Part shown: positions 42,401 to 52,942 of the stretch, piece by piece | Layout of the letters: each line of letters begins with the position of its first letter | Numbering within the stretch: the first letter of the stretch is position 1 | Source of the DNA: Blastomussa wellsi | Lineage: Eukaryota; Cnidaria; Anthozoa; Scleractinia; Plerogyridae | Length of the DNA: 64,000 nt | Reading direction: 5' to 3' | Assembly (NCBI GenBank): GCA_947652115.1 | Contig: OX393568.1 | Coordinates: 7,466,798 to 7,530,797 of the forward strand | Program-made: the position numbers and the translations under genes | Notes under the pieces: model-generated | The model's input: only the letters and a program-made list of their open reading frames with translations | Told to the model about the DNA's origin: nothing | The model's database searches: none

Positions 42401-44342
42401 TTCACGATGTAGTTTTTATATCCACGTCTCATGTGCTCCAGATTTTTTGAAGTTCCTTTTACTCCGGGTTTCGTGAAGCGCCCATTTGCACCTCGCTTTT
42501 CGTGGTGAGACGGAGAGGGAGTAAGACTCTGACTGGTAAGTGATGATGACGGTGTAGTACCCCCTTCTTTATCGTTTGAGTTAGCCGCAGCCAAACTTAC
42601 TGCTCCAAACACTGAGTACACGTACGAAAACTTTATGCGATGTTTACGATAATTAGATTCACGTTTTGGAAAATCGACACTTTCTGTCGAAAACACACTA
42701 GCTACTCCTGTAACATTTCTTCTTTTACCAAAACAGCGCCCCATGCAAAGGAAAAAACTTGCATTTCCAGCTTCCAGCAATTTTGTGGGCTTTATCCAGA
42801 CGATATTACGAAACAGGGAAGCCATGTTTGTTTATATTTTTTTGCGCGGACTTCGCGAGGATTTAAAAACTCGCGCCATACTAGTGCCCAGCCTGCGCGC
42901 GGTCTTAAACTCTAGGGAGCCTCCTTAAGCAACAATACTTGTAATTTGTGGTTCTGTAAGTTTCGAATCGGTTCGCTCGCACTTTTACTTCGTGAAAGCA
43001 AGTCTTCGTGTAACCATTTTGGCTTAGTTTTTAAAATAGTAAAAAAAAAACAAATAGACGTGAGCTTGTTATGGCTGCCCAAAATTTGACAATGTGATGA
43101 AGAAATTGGGCCATTCAATTTAATATCTCCACCCCCCCCCCCCCTTATGGATGGAACTTCCTGATGGGGGTCACCAAAGTCACTTCTGAGGGGGTAAGTC
43201 AGTCGGCATCCCTTGATCTTGCCATTTTTCCTGAAGGCTAAAGCACAAAATGGCCCTTTTTTCTAAGGGGGAGTAGAAAACTTGCTTATTTCTGAGGGGT
43301 GTTTTGTGTCGGCACTCTGATCTTCTTTTTCTTTGGGGTTAAATTATGAGGGAGCTCATCCATAGGGGGGGGGAGGGGGTGGATATTAAATGGAATGGCC
43401 CATTCGTGGTCGATTAGAGGACGTACCACAAGAACCTCACGTCTATATCAGTCCCACTCTTAATGTCCTGAGAATCAAGATGACATGCTACAGAACGACA
43501 AAATGTAAATTTGCTCGACTTGGAGAAATGCTAGCTGACTCTTACCTGTAAACAATTAAACCATGTCTGTCCTTGCCGAGCCTTCTCTTGAAGCTCTTCC
43601 TCGAGGTATTCAACTTTCTCCTTCAGCAAATTTCTGTCAAATAAAATCCTTTCCTGGTTATCTTTATGATCAGTAAGCTCTAGCATCAAAGCAACTCTCT
43701 CTTCCTTGAGCTGGGTAGTGAGTTGAATATATTCCTCCATACTTTCTAACCGAGATCTTCCCTTACTCTGCAGTTCGTCGTTACTCTGACGAGCTGTTTG
43801 GATTATCTCATCTTGCTTTTTAATCTTCTCTTGTAGTTGAATCTCGAACAGGCTGTGCTTGCTGATATCGTTTTGTAAAGATTCTATTTCTTTCCTCAGA
43901 TCACTGATCTTTTTCTCTGTGTTCAGCTGCTGCGATTTTTCCTTTGCCTGAAATTCCTTTGCAAGTTTCTCTTTCAAATCTTCCAACTCGTGAGCATGGT
44001 TTGAATTGGTTCGGACTTCAGTCTCTAGTCTAGATCGCAGCGAATGATTATCTTGTTTGAGTTCCTATTTATGACAAACAGATCGGACATTAGAATACTT
44101 TTCTTCTAAAAGGTTAGAGGTTAAAGTCGGAAAATATGAAAGCTTTATACCTCGAGACTTCCTAACGTTGATATGTAGTCGTTGTTCGCTTCTTCAAGTT
44201 TTTTCTCCAATTCCTGGTTGTTTTCGAGCAAAGTTTTTCCAATCTCTCCTGCCAATTCTCTATCCTGCTGCAATCCTTCGTTTTCTTCTTTCAATCGGAT
44301 TATTTCTTCTTTGAGAAAATAAACTTCATTTTCGAGATCCAT
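33466..44342 (-). CDS. SPDL1: Spindly, kinetochore dynein-dynactin adaptor
   Basis: Spindly recruits dynein and dynactin to kinetochores through the RZZ complex. Nine minus-strand exons: 44342-44151, 44064-43546, 36882-36778, 36643-36533, 36441-36301, 36060-35951, 35254-35070, 34560-34067, 33582-33466. They total 1,974 nt, giving 657 residues (human about 605). Domains in order: a CC1-box-like segment LAGEIGKTLLENN (residues 30-42), long coiled coils, the Spindly motif GNSLFGEVEDQR (266-277; human GNSLFAEVEDRR), NQVATLLQVKS (310-320; human LQIATLLQMKG), a second coiled coil with ISESKVEKLNSENIKLR, a basic Ser/Pro-rich tail, and C-terminal NQCPQQ. Human Spindly also ends CPQQ, whose cysteine is farnesylated. 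The first ATG of exon 1 is used; nothing upstream extends the frame convincingly. Intron 2 is 6.66 kb and contains a Mutator-like transposase gene on the same strand. A BICD-type adaptor is the alternative, but the CPQQ end argues against it. Confidence 0.94.
33698..33803. repeat. Imperfect hairpin repeat
   Basis: GAGATTCGTGTAG with CCTGATTGGTTG at the left mirrors CAACGACCAATCAGACACGC and TACGAATCTC at the right. It lies in the last SPDL1 intron. Confidence 0.7.
34850..34950. repeat. Imperfect hairpin repeat
   Basis: CGCTATCTACGGGTTCTGTG and GAGAGAAG at the left pair with CTTCTCTC and CACAGAACCGTAAATAGCG at the right. It lies in the SPDL1 intron 34561-35069. Confidence 0.75.
35491..35640 (+). 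mobile_element. tRNA-derived SINE with foldable head
   Basis: GGCTTCA at the 5' end and TGAAGCC 60 bp later form a perfect 7-bp acceptor-like stem. Between them are CACAGTTGGAAGAGT (A box) and GTGGTACAAATCCC (B box). A body of about 75 bp follows. The D arm is decayed, so this is a SINE and not a functional tRNA. Confidence 0.75.
38503..38788. mobile_element. Near-perfect hairpin MITE (286 bp)
   Basis: Left arm CATTCTCGTCCCCGGAGCCG continues through a stretch ending AAAGGGAGTCCAATCACATC; the right arm is its almost exact reverse complement ending CGGGGACGAGAATG-like at 38788. Arms are about 130 bp and meet near 38645. Degraded family members occur at 13039-13234 and at 59945-60650. Confidence 0.9.
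39160..39660. repeat. Repeat with CCCGGGCATTTGA-type ends
   Basis: CCCCGGGCATTTGACGCCC near 39175 is mirrored by TTCAAATGCCCGGGAGG near 39630, with G-rich satellites (GGGCCGGGGAGGAGGGG) beside the right end. The internal sequence has no supported frame. Confidence 0.55.
39660..39915. repeat. TTGAAC/GTTCAA-rich array
   Basis: At least twelve GTTGAA or TTCAAC words in both orientations occur within 255 bp (for example CATTCAACATGTTGAACGTT). This makes the stretch highly self-complementary. Confidence 0.75.
40242..40441. other. Sequencing gap of 200 Ns
   Basis: The run of exactly 200 N is a scaffold gap of conventional size. It removes the 3' end of the Mutator-like transposase and probably the left end of that element. 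Sequence left of the gap should not be read as coding, although the frame happens to stay open to 40193. Confidence 0.99.
40442..42825 (-). CDS. Mutator-like (MULE) transposase, interrupted by sequencing gap
   Basis: A transposase-type gene lies inside SPDL1 intron 2 on the same strand. Exons: 42825-42328 (166 residues), 42248-42149, and 41667 leftward into the N gap; 608 residues are readable with no stop or frameshift. A zinc-knuckle-like segment has CPVCGK (from residue 223), a later CQNC and a CRFC pair. DDE-type candidates are Asp335 in SFDMGWQRRG, the Asp cluster of YTGDDDST (about 425-429) and Glu579 in SQRNETLNS. The order SxDGxWQRRG, GKVLD, CxxC, AME, GDxDS, DHSxCxxxWC, NExxN is that of animal proteins annotated as Mutator-like transposase domain. 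Residues 1-27 may be spurious; Met28 of MGRCFGKRR could be the true start. It could be an autonomous element or a domesticated copy. Confidence 0.85.
42924..42940. repeat. Right copy of a 17-bp direct repeat flanking the Mutator-like gene
   Basis: TTAAGCAACAATACTTG here matches TTAAGCGACAATACTTG at 40225-40241, directly left of the gap, with one mismatch. The two copies bracket the transposase gene and may be, or may contain, its target-site duplication. Confidence 0.6.
43107..43404. mobile_element. MITE with long C-rich/G-rich terminal inverted repeats
   Basis: The left arm GGGCCATTCAATTTAATATC, followed by a run of 13 C, mirrors the right arm of GGGGGGGGGAGGGGG then GATATTAAATGGAATGGCCC. 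Arms are about 45 bp. Trinucleotide ATT adjoins both ends. It lies in SPDL1 intron 2, just upstream of the Mutator-like gene. Confidence 0.8.
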
Positions 44343-44622
44343 GATGCTGTTACGAAATTAAAAGCAGAGCGAGGGAGAGAGAGAGAAATGTTTACAGCCA
44401 AATTTTCAAATTTCGCTGGGAAGCCCTCGAAATACCCGGGCCTAGCCTGTGATTGGCTATTTTTTGGAAATTGACCAATAAAATTCCTCCACTTGCTAGC
44501 ACGGGCTCAAACTTTAGTCAGCGGCAAGGCAATATGGCGGCCAAGATGGCGGACTGTTATCCACTTTTACTTCTGTCCATACTTTGAATACAAAAATGTG
44601 AAATCAGTTTAAAAAAAAGCTA
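44343..44622. promoter_or_regulatory. Divergent promoter region of SPDL1 and GUF1
   Basis: The two start codons are 280 bp apart on opposite strands. At 44530-44553 two adjacent ATGGCGG motifs (AATATGGCGGCC and AAGATGGCGGAC) match the YY1-type element common at metazoan transcription starts, oriented toward GUF1. A GAGA run lies at 44375-44390. If transcription of GUF1 starts upstream of 44534, an 18-codon upstream frame (44534-44587) would precede the GUF1 start. Confidence 0.6.
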
Positions 44623-47600
44623 ATGAAAGGAAATGTGAACATGCCAATGCAGTTTTGTAGGCAGAAAAGTACTGTGATAGGAAAACTTTTTACTAAGACA
44701 TTATGCTTGAGTCGATGTCTTTCTTGCTCATTTTCTTTGGGAAATTTGGAGGCAACAGATTGTTCTCCTGCTGTGAGAATAGGGTATAACAACATTCCAA
44801 GCAAGGCCTTTCGGCGTGGAATCCCTCAAAACTGCAAGTAAGTTATGATTATAAATTCTTTTGTCAGTTGACTGGTTCACTGCCCTTCCTCAGTCACTTG
44901 TCAATTATAATTTACACAAAAATTATTGAACACAATCATCAGTTTTAATTTCGTGTTTTAGTGGCATCATATTTCATCAGTTGTGGAGGCATTGTACACA
45001 ATCAACAAGCCATGGAATGTCCAAAAAGGTAAAACAGCTATGATCACTAGTTTTTGCTCACTTTCTTGACAGCAGACTGTGGTACCAATATTGCTTCACT
45101 TCGGACTAAGACTACTAGTTTCACTGAGCAACTTGATCTTTATGTGCTGATAGAGATCACAGAGGCAGTGATCCAGGGTGCATTCAGAGTAGGTTATGCC
45201 AAAGATCTTCAACGTGGGTTTTGGAATTTTGTGGCGTACTGGCGTACAATCGGCGATTTTGGCGTACAGCAGCGGGTGATGAAGGGGTAACCTTAGGGGC
45301 AACCCTACATTTTTGTGGTGTCAAAGTGGTTCTCGGCGTCTTTCTTACCGGTTTCTTCTGTGGCAGAGACGCAGCCTGGCTCATTTCCTGGTGAGTCGGC
45401 ATGGGATTTTTGCCACTTGCCTGATGCTTGGTGTGGAATTTCAAGACCCTTGGCGTATCTTCAGCGTGGGATTTATGTGTAATGCACCCTGGGCAGTGAT
45501 TCCAACCTTTTGAAATATAAAAATGGGAGGTTTTGATTTTGGAAGCAGCTAAACCTGGTTCACGAGCACTGAAAGTGCAAGCTTCTTACACGTAAGTGGG
45601 CTCTGGGGTCATTATCCCCCAAAAAAATAAATAAAATTATAGGCTCCTAAGATACCATTTCTTGCATTTTGGGATTATCCTGAGTAGAAAATTGTTTTGT
45701 AAAACTCACAAACGAACACAACTCTCACACAAAGTCAGGGCTGTCACTCATTTTTCAAGCAGATGGGGAAAGTAAAAAATTATAGCCCGGAGATTTTGTT
45801 GTTTGGGCATTTTTCACTTCCCAGTGTTTTGGTTTTGTTCTAAAGTAGCCGGGGCTCAAATTTGTAGTAGCCGGGAGAATTCCATGGCCCTTAGTGACAG
45901 CCCTGTAAAGCTGGGACAATTCAGTACATTACAGGCGCACCCCAAGACCTGGAGGCTCATGTTACCATCCCCCGAGGTAAAAGAAGCCTGAGATAGCTTG
46001 AGATACTGTACCACTCTACAATGGCAAAAGAGCATGCTAAAAAGACTAGTTAAGCAGGGAAAACTTTGTTTTCCTTTGCCAGAGGAAAGTTACAAATGAA
46101 GCAGGAGAATGTTGGGATAAAATGGGAAGCCAGGAACAATCACTGAAAACGGAAGGGTCAGAATCTCTGCAGAGGACATTTATCATAATGATTATTTTAT
46201 AGTTTTTTTGTTGCACCAGCTGAAAAGTAGGGTTGGTCTTATTGTTAGTGACTGCAGCTGGACTCCAGATCTTGGAACGTCTATTCTTCTTGTTATTCTG
46301 TCTGCCTTTACAGTATAAGTGCATAAATTCTAACTATTGACGTTAACTTTGTTATTGTGTTAGGTGAATATTGACATGTCAGAGTTTCCAGTCTCAAGAA
46401 TTAAAAACTTTAGTATCATTGCTCATATTGACCATGGAAAGAGTACCCTTGCTGATAGACTACTTGAAATGACAGGTATACTTTTACTTTTAAAGTGCCT
46501 ATAACCCCCCAAAATTTTTTTGGCCCACTTAAATCTTTGCATTGCATGGAGCAAAATGCTGCAAAAAATTTATTTTTGGTAAAAACGGCGATTTTTTATC
46601 AATTTTTTAAGACAGAATTATTTGACACACGACCGAGTTAAGGGGAGACTGGGGCTAGTGACGTCATTCCAGGACATTGGCGCCAGTTTTGAACAAGAAA
46701 GCAGATGGACCCAAATGAGTAGATGTGGATGGATAGTGCAGAATTTTCGTATAATATCAATGAAATAACTTTTTATACGTTTGTTTAGATGTACATGTAT
46801 ATTACGTGATTACATTATTTTGCGTCCCTTTTACTGGGCTGAGCTTACAGAAGTATCACGCAACCCCCCGTTCAAAGACTTTATACTATTTGCTTAAAGA
46901 ATTACTCACAACTTGCGATAAAAGTACAATATAAAGGATGATGTAGGGAAAGATTATCGGCAAATTTCTTAAACATTCTAAACTTGTGAGCCCTTGTAGA
47001 CACTAGTTTATGTGGCGTAGTTTTACAGGTAATCACCTTCACCGGCCGGCTGACCTTCACACAAACAGCTAAATCATAAACTAAATCACTCCAAAGGTTT
47101 GAAGAAAAATATTATAGTGACTTGGCTAAACTATTTGCACGGCCATTCTTCAAAGTTCAAAAATCTCCGGTATCCACCAGATCAGTATAAGCAAATGCGA
47201 ACTGCTGCGAAATGAGTAGTCTCCTTTGCAGCCGTTATTACGGCATTTTGCGCGATGACCCTAATAACGGCTGCAAAAGAGACTACGCATTGAGTCGATT
47301 GATGGCATTGTACATGTAAACAGCTTGAGCAAATTTAACACGCAGTCTGGTTTTGCAGTCTCTCACAGGAATCGCTTGATACTTTTAAACAAAGATAATA
47401 TTTTGAATCGGCAAGAATATATTACCTTGAATTCTACGAAAATTTTGGAAGCCATGCGAAGCAAGGGGTTGAAGCCTTGAATTATTGAAGATAGTTCGAA
47501 CTTTACTTGTTCTTTGCAGCAGACTTGCCGATTGATCAAACCTGCCCATGAAATCTTGTTTGTTGAAGTGTTTAATGTACACTGCCGAGAACTTGATTAG

Positions 47601-50600
47601 CATTCACAATTGAAAATGCATTTTCAAGCTCAGAACGAAGCCACATTAACTGAACACAAGGCAAGCGCACAATAAGCTTGCGATCAATGTCCTGGATTGA
47701 TGTCACAAAAATTAATGTACTAGACCCAGATCGTTTTGACCGATTCTTTGACTCGGTCATGTTTTTCAAAAAAACGCTTTTTCACAACTTTGGAAATTCA
47801 AAAATTAAAAAATCGCGGTTTCAACCGAAAGCAAAACTTTTTTTGACATTACAATCAGGGAAATGCCAATATTTCTTTGGACTGAAAAGATTTTTCGTGG
47901 TTATAGGCACTTTAACTTAAAATTAGATTTTCAGCAAGTCTGAACATTTTCACTTCTGCGCCTTTCTAAATTTTAATTTTAATTTTCTTCTGTGCACAGT
48001 AGTCCAGGGTCTGAAGTTGCAACCTCCTGGGACACAACTAAAGAAATTGAATTTTACAGTGGGTTGCCAATGGGTGATCAACTTTTTCTGGGACTACTTA
48101 GTTAAATGTGCTATGAGCGATATGCAAATATCTCATTTGCAAATTTTCATTAAAATAAAATGTACATCCCAATGCCAACAGCTGACTTTATATCTTTTGC
48201 CGTTAAACTCATCACCAACAGATGAGTGTGGGGAAGATGCCTGAAATCCCTGTGGGAGCCGCCCCAAGCGCGAACAGTAACCATGACAACCCTGTGAGCG
48301 GCAACCACCAGCCACCATCACACAAAAAAACTTGGTGGAAAGAAATCATTAAGCTTACCCATACTTACATGTACCAAGAGGATGGGAGGGATGGGAACAA
48401 AAGCCATCAATGTACCAGCTAGCAAAAGGTAACACAATCAAATGGATTGACCTCAACAGGAGACCTGTAAAAATACTGAGCCCCTGCAATTTCTGTAATA
48501 GCATTGAAAGGGATTTTCTTGTTAATCTACGATTATAGCAAGTTCCACCACCAAAAGAAGGAAAATTTTGGTGCCACAAATTCCTATTATGCAACCAAAA
48601 CTTTTTATTAAGTCGCCATTTTTGCCAAGACCAAAAAGTGAATTTCAGACCATTTAGTCCAGATTTGTGCCACTTGGCCAGCCTTCTTTTGTTTACTTAT
48701 CACTGTGTTTGTCATTTCTTCATATTTTCTTCTAAATCAGGCACAATATCAAGAAACAGTGACAACAAGCAAGTGCTTGACAAACTTCAAGTGGAGAGAG
48801 AAAGAGGAATAACAGTAAAGGCTCAGACTGCGTCACTGTTTTACAATCACAATGGAGAAACATATTTACTGAACCTTATCGATACTCCAGTGAGTATCAG
48901 TCATTCATTCAGTAATGATAATTTGTGTTCATAAAATCACTTCAAAGGAAATGTGCAGTTAAATAAGTGATGCAATGCAAATTGATCTCTGAGTCAAGGT
49001 TAAATCTGTTTCTACAACATATATACATGTGTTTAAAGGGGCTTCTCTTGGTGTAAAAACCTGTGACTTTTTTCGCTGTTTTTTAGCTATTGCTTTTCTG
49101 TTTTGTGTTGTTTCGAGGTTCTTTGTTGTCTTGTTCGTTCTTTGTTTCATGTCACTGGTGAGTTTCGCAGGTTTTTATACGGAGGATGAGCTCTTTGAAG
49201 GTGGCCAATAAAATCACTGAATATGTCATGCCATATTGTTACCTGTAACAATGAAGGCCAACTAACTGGGTATAATCCAACAACCTAGAATCTGACAGCA
49301 GTAGCATGAAACCCAGTACAGGTAACATCATCAGACTTTTTGAACTCAGTTCTCTCAGAGGAGAAGTGAAACAGTGCCAGAGAATTTAAGAATAAAGACA
49401 AGCCACTCCCTGGCATTTTCTCTTGTAATCCCAGCTGACAGTGCACTACTAAGTTATTTATCTTGTGATCAAACATTTTGCGGAGTATAGCTGAAGATTA
49501 TGTTGTTGCATGTACAGTACCGCTCAAATGTAAGTTACCACCTCTCGTCTCGTTTCTCGCGATACGAGTCTCGTTTCTCGCGATACGAGTCTCGTTTCCT
49601 GCAATACGAGTCTCGTTTCTCGCGAGAAGGTTCTCATTTCTCTCGAGAATCACTGAAGCGTTTAGTATGGAATATATTACTCGCAAGAAGCCAGTTCCCA
49701 TGGGTATGGTGACCGACGAGACGACGACACTTCACGGCAATCGCTGGCGGCCTTGAAAACTATTTCGATATGTCCGGTTTTATTTGGCACAATTGGATGA
49801 TTCAAACGCTGAAATAGTCCAAATTTACAGAAAGATTGTATTATCGAAGTTCTTAAGATGCGCTGTTAACATTCATTCAATTTTTGACAGGGAAAAGTTT
49901 GCTCTCGGCACGCGCTGGTGAGACAATTGAAAAAGCTCTTTGAAATTTTACGGCATGCCGGCGAGCTTTGAAAAGTATTCGATATCTCTCGTTATATTTG
50001 GCACAATTGGATGATTCAAACGCTGAAACAGTCCAAATTTACAGAAAGAGTGTATTATCGAAGTTCTTAAGATGCGCTGTTAACATTCATTCAATTTTTG
50101 ACAGGGAAAGTTTGCTCTCGGCACGCGCTGGTGAGACAATTGAAAAAGCTCTTTGAAATTTTACGGCATGCCGGCGAGCTTTGTAAAGTATTCGATATCT
50201 CTCGTTATATTTGGCACAATTGGATGATTCAAACGCTGAAACAGTCCAAATTTACAGAAAGAGTATATTATCGAAGTTCTTTAGATGCGCTGTTAACATT
50301 CATTCAATTTTTGACAGGGAAAAGTTTGCTCTCGGCACGCGCTGGTGAGACAATTGAAAAAGCTCTTTGAAATTTTACGGCATGCCGGCGAGCTTTGAAA
50401 AGTATTCGATATCTCTCGTTATATTTGGCACAATTGGATGATTCAAACGCTCAAATAGTCCAAATTTGCAGAAAGAGTGTATTATCGAAGTTCTTTAGAT
50501 ACGCTGTTAACATTCTTTCAATTTTTGACAGGGAAAAGTTCGCTCTCGGCACGCGCTGGTGAGACAATCGAAAAAGCTCTTTGAAATTTTACGGCATGCC

Positions 50601-52908
50601 GGCGAGCTTTGAAAAGTATTCGATATCTCTCATTCTATTTGGCACAATTGGATGATTCAAACGCTGAAATAGTCCAAATTTACAGAAAGAGTGTATTATC
50701 GAAGTTCTTTAGATGCGCTGTTAACATTCATTCAATTTTTGACAGGGAAAAGTTTGCTCTCGGCACGCGCTGGTGAGACAATTGGAAAAGCTCTTTGAAA
50801 TTTTACGGCATGCCGGCGAGCTTTGAAAAGTATTCGATATCTCTCGTTCTATTTGGCACAATTGGATGATTCAAACGCTGAAATAGTTCAAAACTAGAGG
50901 ATGGAGCAATAAAGAATTGGCACATATTGTTTAACACACACTACGGCATTTTATTACGGCATTTGCATATAAATACACGAGTTTCGTTTAGCTATTTTTT
51001 TAGAATACTTGTTTTCTTAATAACATGCATATATCTGGTCATAAAAATAATCCTCTAAAGCAGCGATAACAACGATTGAGCGCGCTCAAATCCCGACTTA
51101 CCAAAGTTATACACAAGTTCTCAGGTTTCTTGAGGCAAATTGAAAGTACATGTAAAAAGGCAATGGTTCACAAACGTTCTGCCAGGGCAGTGTTGGTGAC
51201 TTTCTGGCAGTACTGATTTCAGCGAACTCAAATGTTATTGCATAATTCTTAAAACTGAACCTTAGTTAATCTTGTCGCTCCCGCACACCATCCCGCTTTT
51301 TCCTTCGCAAAAACTCATCTATGGCCACCACACACTTCCTCCACGTTGACTCCTCCTGTGTTGGGGCGCACGGATACAACTTAAAAACGTATTTCTTTAT
51401 TAGCGCCATCTTCCCAGGGTCCAGAGCGATCTTCCCCCTAGTCCCAGTACAATTACGATTAACTAATTCGTCTGACTTAAAAACTACGGTTAAAAACTTT
51501 GCAGCGAAATTCCCCACACTACAGCTTGCACGTTTTATAACTAATGCCTCCCCCATAAATTGCCCTCCCTCCTCCCCAAATGACTGTTCCCGTGAAAGAT
51601 TAGTTTCCCTATGCTGATTACTACTCCCCAAATGGTCCACGTTAACATAATTTGTCCCCACAATGTTTGAAATATCCCCTAAAACTCGATGCTGATTAAT
51701 ACCCCTTAACTGGTCCCCAGAAACATAATCTGGCCCTGTACTTGTCCCTCCCGTAGCGTTTGAATTATCCTTTAGAGCCCTATCCTGACTGTCACCCCCT
51801 GAATTGTCCCTAGAAACTGAATGTTCGAAGCGTGACCTCACATTTGAAAACGAGAACAAAAATAAAAAGTCGATCGAGGACCGACGCTTCATGTTCAAAA
51901 GCGTTGCGGCTTCACATTGTGAATAAATAGTTTACTTAGATTACATGTTCGAAGCCTTGCTTCGTATGTGAATGCTATGAACCAAGTAATTATAAAGTCA
52001 ATCGAGGTTTCAAACTATACAAGCTAGAGCGTGGCGCTACCGATGACGGATGCGAACAGACAACAAAACAAATTCCGATCAAGTCGATCACCGAAAAAAT
52101 CAACGATACGACACGTGTCCGCTCGATGATATTCTCGGCCCAACAACGTAAAGTTGGTACTTGCAGTGCACTCGCGAGAAACGAGAAATGTCTCGCGAGA
52201 CAGTTCTCGTTTCTCGCGATACGAGTCTCGTTTCTCGCGATACGAGTCTCGTTTCTCGCGAGACGGTGGTAACTTACATTTGAGCGGTACTGTACGTTCC
52301 TGAAATTGATCAGGTAATGCATTTCCTTGTGTATTAGGGCCATGTGGATTTTAGCTATGAAGTATCGAGGTCTTTGGCTGCTTGCCAGGGTGTTATTCTA
52401 CTTGTTGACTCAGCACAGGTAAATTACGCATTTCCTTTTTAAACAAATATATTCTTATGACCTTAGATATTTAAAGACTATTGCTTCATACAGTAAGTCC
52501 TATTCACTAAACAGTGTATATTGATGTTTTTACATTTTTTTTTCTGTAGGGTGTTCAGGCTCAGACAATATCCAACTTTTTCTTGGCCTTTGATAAGGAT
52601 TTGCATATCATCCCAGTACTGAACAAGGTTTGTTAATAAGTTGGATTTCTTAATTATTATAGGACTACCGGTAATTCTTTTTTGTAGCAGCTTCCAAAAT
52701 CTGGTGACTTTCTTTTTGATGCTTGTTAAAATAATAAAATTAATACAAAAAACTCATGTACACATTTTTCGCCCAAATATACATGTATTAAGGACTTTTA
52801 TTGTTTTATTGTAAACTTCCTTTGAGAATGTCTCCTAGGCACTAGGATTGGTCAGGATTAAGTCTATCAGGTCCTCCAAAATAGCATTATAATTCATTCT
52901 CATCCCCA

Positions 52909-52942
<34 letters not shown>

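Larger units (their letters stand above)
49515..52292. mobile_element. TA-flanked TIR transposon carrying a BEN-domain ORF and a 214-bp tandem array
   Basis: The left end (CAGTACCGCTCAAATGTAAG) and the right end are inverted copies of each other and are flanked by TA at 49513-49514 and 52293-52294. Both inner ends hold tandem units of TCTCGTTTCTCGCGATACGAG, about four on the left and three on the right. TA flanks and a terminal CAGT fit the Tc1/mariner/pogo superfamily. No transposase is visible, so the element appears non-autonomous. It fills most of the GUF1 intron between exons 48741-48889 and 52338-52418. Confidence 0.85.

Noticed and set aside
44534..44587. GUF1 start at the upstream ATG
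   Set aside because: This frame stops after 17 codons. The ATG at 44623 opens the frame that splices into GUF1.
49968..50370. Reading frames of 62 and 90 codons with repeated peptide segments
   Set aside because: They arise from the 214-bp tandem units and shift between copies; nothing suggests a protein.
51990..52343. Minus-strand frame of 117 codons with NETRIA repeats
   Set aside because: It is the translation of the subterminal TCTCGTTTCTCGCGATACGAG repeats of the TIR element, not a gene.
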